The notes: generated by a model from the letters alone, not told the origin. DNA of 64,000 nt from Thermohalobaculum xanthum (GCF_016623495.1 NZ_JAEHHL010000002.1:1-64000); one strand, 5' to 3'; shown: positions 15,002-24,022, counted from the stretch's first letter. A program made the numbers and translations.

Positions 15002-16894
15002 TCATCGTTGCGGCGAGAAGGCCGCCGGCGGGACGACGACCGCCCGTTCGGGCACGTATCGGTCGAAGAGATCGATCAGGTGTGCGGCCTCGGCTGCGTC
15101 GCCAGTGATGTCGATCTCGCCGGCCGCCGCCAGATCGGGAACGCTTGCGACACTGAGATAGAGCTTCGCCCACGCGGCCCCCGAGAGCGCGATCGTCACG
15201 TCGGCCGGACGGTAATGGCTGTCGGGCGACGCGACGAACTCCGCCACCGCCCGGCGGATATGGAGCGCGGCCGTGCTGCCGTCGGTGAAGTCGAGGCGCA
15301 GCACCCTGTCCGTGCCGCCGCTCCGCTCCGGGTCGATCCGGACGCGGAAGTAATCGACATAGGTCGCGGGCGATGCGGCGATGACCTCGGGCGCCGGCGG
15401 GATGATCCGCGGGATCGTGACCTTTCCCTCAAGCGCGAGGGCCTGGGACATCAGGTGCGCGCGGTCGTTGGCGCCGGTCGAGACATAGGCCATCTGGCGC
15501 AGCGCGTCGGCCTTGACCTGCCGGACGTCGGCGTCCTGCGGGTCGAGGCGGTAGAGGTAGTTCACGAGCTGCGCGGCCCAGGCGTATTCCTTCCTCGCGA
15601 GTGCCTCTCGCGCCGCAGAGAGCACGGCGTCGCGACCGCCCATGAGCGGCACGATGCGTGCGGCCTCGTCCTCGGGCGACACCGACTTGAGGGTCGCCGC
15701 ATCGTTGTCGTACCAGCCGATGCACTGGTAGTGGATCGCGGGCGTGTAGGTCGAGATCTCCCCATAGTTTTGAAGGTTGTGGGGAATCTCGTTCAGGTAG
15801 TCGGGAAACCTGACGAGGTGCCGGAGTTCGTCCGGACCCTTGCCCCCGAGGATGCCCCGCAGGCTCTGGTCGAGGACGAAACTCGCGCCGTCGAGGTAGC
15901 CCTCGAGGATGCGCTGGATCGTCTCCCTTCCGACGAGGGGGCGGCAGGCCGCGGAGACGAGGACGTCGGGTTGCAGGTCGCGGTTGAACTTCAGGCCCGC
16001 GATCCAGTCGCGCGGGTCGCGGAACACGTCGCCGCGCAGCGAGTAGAGCTGCGGCGGGCTCGACCACAGCATCGTGGTGAAGAGGATGCGCCGGTCCGGC
16101 AGCCAGACCGTGGTGTGGACCTTGTCGTCCGATCCATATTTCGTGAAGAACTGCATCTTCTGGCCGAGCACGGTCATCTCCTGCCCGTCCTTGACCGGCG
16201 TGTTCACCGGAATGAACGCGAATTCGGGCGACTCGAGGTTCGTCGGCACGACATAGGCATCCGGGCCGGATTTCGGCATGAACCCGTTGAACTGGATGAA
16301 CATCCGCGCGGTCAGGTAGGGCCCGATCTCCGGGTAGAAGGCGGGCGCGCCGCCCGCGTTCGCGGCCACGACCGCGTTCAGGTCGGGGTGGCCGATGATC
16401 GTCAGGTCGTCGCGGCCCTCGGCGAGAACTCCGGCGCCGAAGCAGGTGTGTGAATGGCCGTAGATGATCGCCTTGACCGGCTTGTCGCTGACGGTGCGGA
16501 GCGCCGCGAACATCAGTTCGCCGTCATGCTTGGTGTCGCCGGTGTCGAAGGCGATCAACCCCTCGGGCGTGTCGATGACCGCCATGGGCGCGAGCCCGTA
16601 GCCGCCGAAGACCCAGATCCCCTCGGCTGGCTGCTCGATCGTCGGCTCGACCCACCCGACCTTGTCGATCCCGTCGAGCAGCCGCTTGTTGGTGATCGCC
16701 CCGTTCGGCGCGGTCACGAGCTCGACCGGCGCGCCCATATAGGCGTCGATCTGCGCGGTCGAGGAGGACAGGTCCCGCGTGCCAGCGACCTCTGCCGAGG
16801 CCGGAGCCGCGAAGAACCCGCCCGAGGCTGCGGAAGCGGAAGCGAGCGCGGTCGCGGAGACGAGCACGTCGCGGCGGTTCGGTCTGGAAGGCAT
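15002..16894 (-). CDS. Tat-exported alkyl-sulfatase-like metallo-beta-lactamase-fold protein lacking metal ligands
   Basis: A 630-aa protein. A twin-arginine signal (NRRDVLVSATALASA) begins it, and the start at 16894 has GGGAGAG upstream. The body matches linear alkylsulfatases of the SdsA1 type: metallo-beta-lactamase fold about 50-330, dimerisation domain about 340-490 (YGEISTYTPAIHYQCIGWYD, LAARKEY-like helices) and SCP2-like C-terminus about 510-630. The metal motif HxHxDH reads HSHTCF (147-152), so the Asp and third His are replaced. The later SHGWPVWG-type ligand segment reads SAACRPLVG. Catalysis of the SdsA type is therefore doubtful. It sits between a DUF1254 gene (gap 29 bp) and a barrel gene, in one operon. 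Confidence 0.8.
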   Translation of the reverse strand: MPSRPNRRDVLVSATALASASAASGGFFAAPASAEVAGTRDLSSSTAQIDAYMGAPVELVTAPNGAITNKRLLDGIDKVGWVEPTIEQPAEGIWVFGGYGLAPMAVIDTPEGLIAFDTGDTKHDGELMFAALRTVSDKPVKAIIYGHSHTCFGAGVLAEGRDDLTIIGHPDLNAVVAANAGGAPAFYPEIGPYLTARMFIQFNGFMPKSGPDAYVVPTNLESPEFAFIPVNTPVKDGQEMTVLGQKMQFFTKYGSDDKVHTTVWLPDRRILFTTMLWSSPPQLYSLRGDVFRDPRDWIAGLKFNRDLQPDVLVSAACRPLVGRETIQRILEGYLDGASFVLDQSLRGILGGKGPDELRHLVRFPDYLNEIPHNLQNYGEISTYTPAIHYQCIGWYDNDAATLKSVSPEDEAARIVPLMGGRDAVLSAAREALARKEYAWAAQLVNYLYRLDPQDADVRQVKADALRQMAYVSTGANDRAHLMSQALALEGKVTIPRIIPPAPEVIAASPATYVDYFRVRIDPERSGGTDRVLRLDFTDGSTAALHIRRAVAEFVASPDSHYRPADVTIALSGAAWAKLYLSVASVPDLAAAGEIDITGDAAEAAHLIDLFDRYVPERAVVVPPAAFSPQR

Positions 16895-16923
16895 CACTCT
16901 CTCCCTTGGTGGATGGTTCGACG

Positions 16924-17991
16924 TCATCGCGCGTCGGCGGGCCGTGCGGCCGGGAAGACCCAGCTGCCGTCGAGGATCGCGGGTTCTGGCCGGTAGAGAC
17001 GGACCGTGTAGTTCCAGCCCTCCATGATCGGCAGGCAGTTGACGCGGCCGTCATCGCAGCCGCCGAGATGCACCGTGATGCTGCCGTCGTCGTTTGGCGT
17101 CCCGTTCACCGAGTTGACCGAATAGGCGCCGAGCGGGTTCGGCTCGAAGAAGCCTTCGGCGTTGTAGAGGCTTACGGACCAGAAGGCGCCCACGGGCACG
17201 TCGGCGGGCACGTCAATCCTGTAGGTGCCGACGGGCAGGCCGGGCTCGGCGTTCAGGTAGAAGGCCTCGGTCTCGGGCAGGCCGCCCCAGCCGACCGCGG
17301 TGCCGAGGAAATGGCGCACCGGCTCCACGTCCTCCTTCCTGCCGAAGACGCGGAAGCTGTCGGGCGCGAAGCGTCCGATCTCGATCGTGGCGCGGAGCAG
17401 GCCCTCGAAGCTTTCCTCGTCGTAGTCGGGAACGACGAAGGGCTCGGCCGAGCCGGCCTCGACCGTCATCCGGTCCTGGATCACGTTCACGGCCGCGACA
17501 TCCTCGGGGTCCGAGGCATCGACGAGGACGCGCAGGAAGACGATGACATAGGGCGTGTCGAAGCTCGCCATGTCGAGCGTGTAGGTCCCGCCCCCGAAGA
17601 AGACCTCGTTGATGTAGTGATCCTGGTTCACGACCATCGCTGTCATGTAGCGGTCTCCGACGTCTGGCAGGGTCAGCGTCGCGCCCTCGCGGATGTCGAT
17701 CACTGCGGTGCTGTAGAGCGTGTCGCGGTTCATCCGGATCGTCGGCTGCCTCTCGACCCGCGTCGGGGTGCGGAAATGGAAGAACCGGTTCACACCACCG
17801 GCGAGCGAGACATATTTCCCGAGCTCGATGTCGGTGGCGGCGCGCACGAAGTTGTCGATGGTAACGGGGATCTCCAGGCTCTCGGCTAGCGCATCGAGCG
17901 TCCGGTCCGGGTTTCCCGCCGTCGCCGGGAGCGACAGTGCGGCGAGGTGAGCCGCGAAGGCCGACAGCACGAGGGGGCGAAAGACCGGCAT
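16924..17991 (-). CDS. DUF1254/DUF1214 periplasmic protein, copy 2
   Basis: A 355-aa exported protein with signal peptide (LVLSAFAAHLAALSLPATAG). DUF1254 features include FFHFRTPTRVERQPTIRMNR and DTLYSTAVIDI; DUF1214 features include VGAFWSVSLYNAEGFFEPNP and NYTVRLYRPEPAILDGSWVF. Second of two paralogues in the operon; each copy is preceded by a barrel-protein gene (18059-19000 before this one, 14181-14987 before copy 1), suggesting duplication of a barrel/DUF1254 pair or parallel recruitment. Reaction unknown. Confidence 0.85.
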   Translation of the reverse strand: MPVFRPLVLSAFAAHLAALSLPATAGNPDRTLDALAESLEIPVTIDNFVRAATDIELGKYVSLAGGVNRFFHFRTPTRVERQPTIRMNRDTLYSTAVIDIREGATLTLPDVGDRYMTAMVVNQDHYINEVFFGGGTYTLDMASFDTPYVIVFLRVLVDASDPEDVAAVNVIQDRMTVEAGSAEPFVVPDYDEESFEGLLRATIEIGRFAPDSFRVFGRKEDVEPVRHFLGTAVGWGGLPETEAFYLNAEPGLPVGTYRIDVPADVPVGAFWSVSLYNAEGFFEPNPLGAYSVNSVNGTPNDDGSITVHLGGCDDGRVNCLPIMEGWNYTVRLYRPEPAILDGSWVFPAARPADAR

Positions 17992-18058
17992 GAAGCGCTC
18001 CTTTCCTTGTGAAGCTCGGGCGTGGGAGGTCCCGGGCGCGACGCTGCGGTTCGGCGTT

Positions 18059-19000
18059 TCAGAACTTCCAGGCGATCCCGAGCGTGCCGTAATCCGATTT
18101 CAGGCGGTTCTTCGCGTGGATGTCGTGCATCCACTTGCCGTAGATGTTGAGCCGTCCGCCGGCGAAGGCCGGTGACCAGAGGAACCCCGGACCGAGGCCG
18201 ACCGACTCGGACTTGAAGCTGCCGAGCCGCGCGCCGCTGCCACTGTCGCCCGTGACCTGGTCGTACCAGTAGCCCTTCAGTCCAATCGCAAAGGTCTGCG
18301 ACAGGAACTGGTTGACGGTGAAGTCCATGTGGAACTCGGCGCCCGTCTTATAGTCCGTGGCGTCGTTGCGGGTATTCACCATGATCCCGGGCGCGATCGA
18401 GACCTCGGTGCCCCATTCCTGGTCTAGCCATGTGACGGCGCCGACGGAGTCGAAGCTCCAGTAGTTCCGGCCGAGATTGGCGAGGCGCGAGACGTCGTAG
18501 CCGCCCGTCGGTGCGATTACCGCCTGGGCGAGCTTGAAGTGGAAGTTCCCGGTGTTCCAGTTCAACTGGAAGGGGACGAAGGCGATGTCGCTCAGGTCGA
18601 AGCTGTCGTCGCTTGTCCGGAACGTGTTTCCGAGCGGGCCGCGCAGCGTCGCATCTATGCTCGCATAGCCGAAGGGCACGACCGCGCCGACCGTGTAGGT
18701 TAGGCCCGGTACGGGGAGGCCCCATGTATAGGTTCCGATCGCAAGATTGAGGAATACGTCCGCCGAGAGGTCGAGATCGACCTGCCCTTGCAGGACGGCC
18801 GCACCGACGCTGCCACTCTGAAACCAGGCGATGTCGGCAATCTGGAAGCCGGGTGCCGGAGATAGCGCGATCGCGAAGTCACCAGCCGTGCCGGGAAGGT
18901 AATGGCTCGAAGCGCCCTCGGCCGCGCGGGCACCCTCGGCCGTCAGCGCACCTGCGATCACGATCGCCGCGGTGATGGCCTGCCTCGACAAACGTCGCAT
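18059..19000 (-). CDS. SphA/MetA-type outer-membrane barrel protein
   Basis: A 313-aa protein with signal peptide (ITAAIVIAGALTAEGARA). The mature start SSHYLPGTAGDFAIALSPAP is the hallmark of the phenol-degradation MetA-like/SphA family, which form outer-membrane barrels implicated in uptake of hydrophobic compounds. The C-terminus ends in the aromatic YGTLGIAWKF. GAGGGG lies eight bases before the ATG at 19000. It follows the glycine-zipper gene by 44 bp on the same strand. A frame extension of more than 100 codons upstream overlaps that gene and is not coding. Confidence 0.8.
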   Translation of the reverse strand: MRRLSRQAITAAIVIAGALTAEGARAAEGASSHYLPGTAGDFAIALSPAPGFQIADIAWFQSGSVGAAVLQGQVDLDLSADVFLNLAIGTYTWGLPVPGLTYTVGAVVPFGYASIDATLRGPLGNTFRTSDDSFDLSDIAFVPFQLNWNTGNFHFKLAQAVIAPTGGYDVSRLANLGRNYWSFDSVGAVTWLDQEWGTEVSIAPGIMVNTRNDATDYKTGAEFHMDFTVNQFLSQTFAIGLKGYWYDQVTGDSGSGARLGSFKSESVGLGPGFLWSPAFAGGRLNIYGKWMHDIHAKNRLKSDYGTLGIAWKF

Positions 19001-19044
19001 GTGACATCCCCTCGCTTCGCTGCGGCGAGGCCTAGCCCAGCTGC

Positions 19045-19290
19045 CTATTTCGTCTTCTTGTGAATCTGGCCGATGATCGCGCCGGTCGCCGCGCCCGCCG
19101 CGGCCCCAGCGAGAGGCCTCCCGCCGGCCACCCCGCCGATAACGGCGCCGCCCACGGCCCCCCAAGTGGCTCCTTTCGAGACGGGACCCGCCAGCGTGGC
19201 ATTTGGCGCCGCCATCAGGCCGAGCGCTGCGGCCAGGGCGACGGTGAGGCACCTGCGTTGCACGGTCTTCGAAATCGGGACGATGGTCAT
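19045..19290 (-). CDS. Small glycine-zipper protein
   Basis: An 81-aa protein with signal peptide (LTVALAAALGLMAAPNATLA) and a glycine-zipper helix hairpin (WGAVGGAVIGGVAGGRP, AGAATGAIIGQI), as found in small outer- or inner-membrane-associated proteins. CAGGAGGGATACA precedes the ATG at 19290, and this ATG overlaps the TGA of the MORN gene (ATGA), so the two are translationally coupled. It may oligomerise in a membrane. Function unknown. Confidence 0.8.
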   Translation of the reverse strand: MTIVPISKTVQRRCLTVALAAALGLMAAPNATLAGPVSKGATWGAVGGAVIGGVAGGRPLAGAAAGAATGAIIGQIHKKTK

Positions 19291-20132
19291 TGTATCCCTC
19301 CTGCCTTCCATTCGATGACGGTCTGGGTTCCATCCGGTTGGGTCACAAGGATCGTGCCGTCCGGCTCGCCGTCGACGAAGCGGCCCTGGATCACGTTTCC
19401 GGCCACGTCGATCGTGGTGCCGAAGCCGTTCCGCTTTCCGCCAGCGAAGCCGCCAGTATAAAGATCGCCGCCCGATCCCCTGTAGAGTCCGGGGCCGTCG
19501 GGCATGCCATCGGCGAACTGCCCAGCGTAGAAGTGGTCTTCCGCGTCCCGGAGGATGCCAAAGCCATGCCGCTTCCCATCATTGACCTGGCCCAGATAGT
19601 GCTCGCCATCCTCGGCGGTGTAGTCGACGACGACGGTGCCGACGCCCTTGCCGTCCTTGAACTCGCCCTTCATCAGCCAGCCGTTCGGCAACAGCACGAC
19701 GCCCTCGCCGTGATCGACGCCGTCGATCAATTCCCCGATGAACCGCGCCCCGCCGGCCGTCCGCACGAAGCCCTTGCCGACCGGCTTTCCCTCCTCGAAG
19801 TGTCCGAGAAACTCGTTGAAGCCGCCCGCTTCCGCGCGGAGAAAGAGGCGCCCCTCCCCGTCGGGCTTGCCATCCTCCATCTGGCCGGTATAGCGACCGA
19901 TGATCCCGCCGCCGTCCCAGAAGACCAGAACGCCATGGCCTGCGGCCTTGCGATCTTGGCAGGCACCCGACCACGAGACACCCTCGTCCGGGGCCGGGGT
20001 CTCGACGCTCCAGACCTCGCAGCCGCTGACACCGTCGGTCATCCAGCCGCCCTCGGCGGCAGCGGACGAGGCTGCGCCCGCCGCCATCAGTGCGAGCGCC
20101 GCAACAGTCGTCGTCGTCCGCATTGATGTCAT
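19287..20132 (-). CDS. Exported MORN-repeat protein
   Basis: A 281-aa protein with signal peptide (VAALALMAAGAASSAAA) and about eight MORN-like repeats of roughly 22 residues (GRYTGQMEDGKPDGEGRL, FLGHFEEGKPVGKGFV, YLGQVNDGKRHGFGIL, YAGQFADGMPDGPGLY, YTGGFAGGKRNGFGTT, IQGRFVDGEPDG). Two cysteines near the N-terminus (SGCEVW, GACQDR) could form a disulfide. MORN repeats often scaffold at membranes. It opens the seven-gene envelope operon and is divergent from the AraC-type regulator at 20420. Confidence 0.85.
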   Translation of the reverse strand: MTSMRTTTTVAALALMAAGAASSAAAEGGWMTDGVSGCEVWSVETPAPDEGVSWSGACQDRKAAGHGVLVFWDGGGIIGRYTGQMEDGKPDGEGRLFLRAEAGGFNEFLGHFEEGKPVGKGFVRTAGGARFIGELIDGVDHGEGVVLLPNGWLMKGEFKDGKGVGTVVVDYTAEDGEHYLGQVNDGKRHGFGILRDAEDHFYAGQFADGMPDGPGLYRGSGGDLYTGGFAGGKRNGFGTTIDVAGNVIQGRFVDGEPDGTILVTQPDGTQTVIEWKAGGIQ

Positions 20133-20243
20133 GCTGTTATCCTCCCGTTATGGTCGCGCTCGCATGGCGCGGCCCCTTGGCATCCCTCGCGTCGTGCGGC
20201 TCTGAACGCGTTGAAGTATAAGCGATCGCGGGGGAGCTGCATT

Positions 20244-20257
20244 TTGACATGTGTCAA
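20244..20257. promoter_or_regulatory. Inverted repeat in the MORN/AraC divergent gap
   Basis: TTGACATGTGTCAA has six-base inverted arms (TTGACA/TGTCAA) around TG. It lies 112 bp before the MORN gene and 163 bp before the AraC gene. It may be an operator, or TTGACA may simply be a -35 element. Confidence 0.3.
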
Positions 20258-20419
20258 TGGATGCCTCGACCGGTGAGCGAGCGATGGTTCGCGCTCTCCG
20301 ACGAGTATGGGTTGCAAGCGCAAGGAATGCCGGCATTTTTTCCAACGCGAAACATTGTCTTCGCGCAAAAGTTCCTTCAGGCTCGCTGATCAGTTTACGA
20401 CAAACGGAGTGCGGCGCGG

Positions 20420-21427
20420 ATGATCGCCCTCCAGAACAGCCGGGTCTTCGGCCCGATGAACCGGATTGCGGCCGAGCTCTATTCACGACGCGCCGTCGAT
20501 GTCGGATGGCAGCGAGTGGGGCTCAGCCCCGACATCCTCGACGGCCCACCGCTCTTCCTGCCCTATCGCATTCAGGCCGAAGTGATGGAGGCGATGGCGC
20601 GCACGCTCGGCGAGCGACATCTCGGCGCCATGGTTGCCGCCCGCTACAGTTACGAGGATCTCGGGATCTACGCCGGTTACGTTCTTGACGCGCCGAGGCT
20701 CGACAGTGCCTTTGCGCGTGGCATCGCGGCGCTTCGGACGGTCTTAAGCCATGCCAAGGCCGGCCTTCGGCCCTCGGGCGATCGTCTCGTCCTGAGCTAC
20801 GAGTCCGGCATCCGATCAGTCGTCGGCAGCCGCCACATCGACGAGGGGCTTCCCCTCATCCTCACGGATCTTTGCCGACGCTTTCTCGGGTCCGGCTGGT
20901 ATCCCGAGTGGGTCGAGCTGCCGGGCGCGCGGCCACCGACGGCACAAACTCTCTCGGTGCTTTTTGGGGCGCCAGTTCACTTTGGCTGCGATCTTCCGGG
21001 GATCGCGCTGCGACCGAAGGATCTCACGCGAGCGAACCTCGCACCACGCCCGGCGCGTGAAGTGGTCGTGGCAGCCGATCTCCGCGAACTCCTCTGCAAT
21101 CAGCCGCCGAGCACAGCGACCGGGGTCGTGCGCGAAGCGATCGAAGTGCAGCTTCGGCTCGGCGACACTTCGTTAGAGAAGGTCGCCGCGCGCCTTGGTC
21201 TCGGCCCGCGCAGCCTTCAGCGCCGGCTGGCGGTCGAGGGGGCAGAATTCCGGACGCTGCGACAGAGCATCCTCAGCGCACGTGCGAGGGCGCTCGTTAC
21301 CGAGACCAGTCGACCGCTTAACGAGATCGCCGCGGCGCTTGGCTACGACGAGGTCAATTCCTTCCGGCGGGCCTTCCGGTCCTGGTTTGGCGCTTCGCCC
21401 TCTGCAGTACGGATGAAAGGAGCCTAA
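20420..21427 (+). CDS. AraC family regulator with arabinose-binding-like sensor domain (OruR/ArgR type)
   Basis: A 335-aa regulator. Residues about 25-210 resemble the N-terminal sensor of OruR/AraC-type proteins (SYEDLGIYAGYVL, GWYPEWVELPGARP, LFGAPVHFGCDLPGIAL). The last 100 residues carry two helix-turn-helix motifs (LEKVAARLGLGPRSLQRRL and LNEIAAALGYDEVNSFRRAF ending FGASPSAVR). It is transcribed away from the MORN-led operon and is the obvious candidate for its control; the inducer would presumably be a small hydrophobic or amino-acid-like compound, which is inference. No strong ribosome site is visible at 20420. Confidence 0.85.
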   Translation: MIALQNSRVFGPMNRIAAELYSRRAVDVGWQRVGLSPDILDGPPLFLPYRIQAEVMEAMARTLGERHLGAMVAARYSYEDLGIYAGYVLDAPRLDSAFARGIAALRTVLSHAKAGLRPSGDRLVLSYESGIRSVVGSRHIDEGLPLILTDLCRRFLGSGWYPEWVELPGARPPTAQTLSVLFGAPVHFGCDLPGIALRPKDLTRANLAPRPAREVVVAADLRELLCNQPPSTATGVVREAIEVQLRLGDTSLEKVAARLGLGPRSLQRRLAVEGAEFRTLRQSILSARARALVTETSRPLNEIAAALGYDEVNSFRRAFRSWFGASPSAVRMKGA

Positions 21428-21912
21428 GGCAGCCCCGCCTACGTGGAACGGATCGACCAAAAAACAGCTGAACCGCGAAGGAGGTGTCAATTTGACTGAA
21501 GCGCGAAAAATTCGACGTTCGGGTTTAAAGGGAATTGTCAGTCAATAGCCACCAAACAGTATCAACATTTTCAAGCTAGTTCTCGCGTGTCTGCATTGTC
21601 GCCCTCTGAGCCAACATCAATGGAGGACGCAGCGAACTACCTCTTTCCAACCTTTTACTGCAAGCGCTGCGCTCAAAACCTAAACTTGCGTCTTCAAGGG
21701 GTTTCCAAGCCGATATTCTAAGCTCCGACCGAGATCACTCCGCGAACGCTTGAGCAGGACACTCCGATTTAGGTCAAGAGATCCGCAGCCGCCCTTTGTA
21801 TTGGGCTCTTTCTTGACGAGATCGTCATAAGCACCCCCCATCCGACAGCGCCAAAACGCCGCACGGCAAGCTCCGCAGAATTACACCCCAGAAACACCCA
21901 GGAACGGAAATA
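21428..21912. other. Gap without recognisable genes
   Basis: About 480 bp of lower GC content than the neighbouring genes. I see no open frame with a ribosome site and no repeat. Confidence 0.5.
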
Positions 21913-21930
21913 GCCGCCCCACAAGGCGGC
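21913..21930 (-). terminator. Hairpin downstream of tRNA-Asn
   Basis: GCCGCC at 21913-21918 pairs with GGCGGC at 21925-21930. On the leftward strand the hairpin follows the tRNA by about 28 bases and precedes TATTTCC; on the rightward strand it precedes CATTTTCGTTTT. Confidence 0.55.
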
Positions 21931-21958
21931 CATTTTCGTTTTAACATATTGAAACGGT

Positions 21959-22034
21959 TGGCTCCGGCGGCAGGACTCGAACCTGCGACCCGCGGATTAA
22001 CAGTCCGATGCTCTACCAACTGAGCTACGCCGGA
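21959..22034 (-). tRNA. tRNA-Asn (GTT)
   Basis: A 76-nt leftward tRNA with encoded CCA. The acceptor arms TCCGGCG and CGCCGGA pair fully, the D arm contains AGCTCAGTTGGTAGAGC, the anticodon loop CTGTTAA gives GTT, and the T arm contains GGTTCGAGTCC. No integrase or attachment-site duplication is seen next to it. Confidence 0.97.
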
Positions 22035-22139
22035 ACAGCCGTTTCGTCGAGTGCCGGGCATATAGCAAAGGCACTTTGTTCCGTCCAGAGCTTTCCGTCA
22101 CTTTTCCGGCAGCCCGTTGCGGGCGGCAGAGCCGGTTGG

Positions 22140-22937
22140 TCACTGTGCGGCAACCGGGGGCGCGCCGCCGTAATCGCGGGTCGCCTCGGCCGCCGCCTGG
22201 GCGGTCATTCGGCCAAGCGTGGCCAGGCGCTCGGTCGGGATCCGGGCAGAGGGGCCTGAGACCGAGACTGCGGCGACCGCCTGGCCGTACTCGTCAAAGA
22301 TCGGGGCCGCGACGCAGCGCAGGCCCAAGGCGTGTTCCTCGTTGTCAATCGCATAACCGACGGCGCTGACCTCGTTGAGGATCGCCTCGAGCCGGCCACG
22401 CTCGGTCACCGAGTTCGCGGTCGCCCGCTCGAGCGGCATGGTCGAAAGGATGCGGCTGCGGCGCATCGGATCCATATGCGCCAGAAGCGCCTTGCCGACA
22501 GCCGAGGCGTGAAGTGCCACGCGGCCGCCGACCCCGGTGATCGCGCGCATCGCGTGCCGCGATTCGATCTGGCCGATGCAGACCGCCTCGCCATCGGATT
22601 CGACGAAGAGGTTCGCCGTCTCGCCCGACATTTCCATCAGCCTGCGCAGATAGGGCCGCGCCAGGCCAAGCTTGTCGCGGCTGCGCGCAAAGGCGGACCC
22701 AACGAAGAACGCGGCGACGCCAATGCGCCAGACGCCGCCTTGCGGGTCGGGGCGAACGAAGCGCTCGGACTCGAGCGTGGTGAGCAAGCGATGCGTGGTC
22801 GATGGCGGAAGGCCGGCGGCTTCGGAGAGCTCGGTGAGCGACATGCCGTCGCTGCTGACCGCCAGATAGCGAAGCAACGAGAGGGCCCGCGTGAGCGAGC
22901 GGACCTGACCCGCGGACTTGACCTTGCCTTCAGACAC
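22140..22937 (-). CDS. IclR family transcriptional regulator
   Basis: A 265-aa regulator with an N-terminal winged helix (RALSLLRYLA, LTELSEAAGLPPSTTHRLL) and a C-terminal effector domain of about 170 residues (ANLFVESDGEAVCIGQIES, HASAVGKALLAHM, GYAIDNEEHALGLRCVAAP, AVSVSGPSARI). Length is standard. No target operon lies adjacent: the tRNA is downstream and a signalling operon ends 167 bp upstream, so the regulon cannot be read from context. The HASAVGKA and HALGLRC elements are generic for IclR proteins sensing small carboxylates. Confidence 0.9.
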   Translation of the reverse strand: MSEGKVKSAGQVRSLTRALSLLRYLAVSSDGMSLTELSEAAGLPPSTTHRLLTTLESERFVRPDPQGGVWRIGVAAFFVGSAFARSRDKLGLARPYLRRLMEMSGETANLFVESDGEAVCIGQIESRHAMRAITGVGGRVALHASAVGKALLAHMDPMRRSRILSTMPLERATANSVTERGRLEAILNEVSAVGYAIDNEEHALGLRCVAAPIFDEYGQAVAAVSVSGPSARIPTERLATLGRMTAQAAAEATRDYGGAPPVAAQ

Positions 22938-23104
22938 GTTCGCGCCCTCTGTACAGCCGATAAACTCCGATGATAGCGCGCTGCAGCGCTCGGGGAAGGC
23001 TGGGGCGCCCTCCCGGATGCGGATTTTTTCGCACGCCCGGCCCAGATGCGGCGTTTGCAGGCCTTACGGCCGCGAGCGGTGGCGCGCGGTCTGCATGGCT
23101 GGCG

Positions 23105-23941
23105 TCACAGGGCGCGCGCGGATTCGAGGCCACGCAGAGCCGCGTCGATGACGGATGGCATGCCGCCACCAAGCATCGAGACCTGTGCGGCGTCACCCGC
23201 GGTCACGGCGTTCTGGAGCGCGCGGGCGGCCTCGTCGAGCTGCCCTGCCCCGACGGATCCGGCAAGCCCGGTGAGGATGTGGAGCGCGCCTCGAATCGCG
23301 GCATCGTCATCCTCGGCGAGGCCACGCGACAGCATCACCGCGGCGTCCTTCAGGTCGGCCTGCGCCTTGTCGAGGATCTCGGCAAGCGCATCGGGGCCGA
23401 CCGCCTGCCCAAGCATCGCGAGCGTCTCGGTATCGATCACCGGCGCGGTGGTCGCGGCGTCAAGCCCGGCGCCGGACCCGGCCGCATCCGGCGCGTCGGG
23501 CGCACGGCGATCATTCCCCCCGGGCGCTCCCGAGCCAGGGCGCTCGCCGCGCTGCCGCAGCTTTGGCCCGGCGAAGGCAAGGATCTGTTTTCCGAACTCG
23601 GTGATCGAGATGATCGGCTTGGCGATGACGCCGTCTGCGCCGGCGGCGTCGATGGCCTGGCGGTGCTCGCGCATCACATAGGCCGTGAGCGCGATGACCG
23701 GCACGTCCGAATGCCGGCTCCAGGGCGCGCGCAGTTCGCGCACGACCTCGATGCCGTTCTTCCGCGGCATCTCGATGTCGATGAGGATGATGTCGAAATT
23801 CGATGCCTTGAGGATCTCGAGGGCCTCCTCCCCGTCACTCGCGATGGTGACGTGGGCGCCGAGCGTCTCGAGCATCTGCACGGCGACCATCTGGTTGGTG
23901 GGGTTGTCCTCGGCAAGGAGGATCCTCAGTCCATCAAGCAC
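23105..23941 (-). CDS. Response regulator receiver fused to an Hpt domain
   Basis: A 278-aa phosphorelay protein. The receiver (1-125) has acidic Glu11/Asp12, phospho-acceptor Asp55 in IILIDIEMPRKNG, Thr86 and Lys108 in GVIAKPI. A proline/alanine-rich linker (about 130-168) leads to an Hpt domain with His221 in RGALHILTGLAGSVGA. It lacks a DNA-binding output. The gene follows the hybrid kinase-like gene by 81 bp, so it is the natural partner. Phosphate could pass from its receiver to its own Hpt domain or to a remote regulator. Confidence 0.88.
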   Translation of the reverse strand: MLDGLRILLAEDNPTNQMVAVQMLETLGAHVTIASDGEEALEILKASNFDIILIDIEMPRKNGIEVVRELRAPWSRHSDVPVIALTAYVMREHRQAIDAAGADGVIAKPIISITEFGKQILAFAGPKLRQRGERPGSGAPGGNDRRAPDAPDAAGSGAGLDAATTAPVIDTETLAMLGQAVGPDALAEILDKAQADLKDAAVMLSRGLAEDDDAAIRGALHILTGLAGSVGAGQLDEAARALQNAVTAGDAAQVSMLGGGMPSVIDAALRGLESARAL

Positions 23942-24022
23942 GTCAAATCTCCGCGGGGCGCGCGTGGGCTGCGCGCATGCATCGGGTTGCGGTGCGGAAG
24001 GTGTTCGAGTCGTGGCGCGCGG

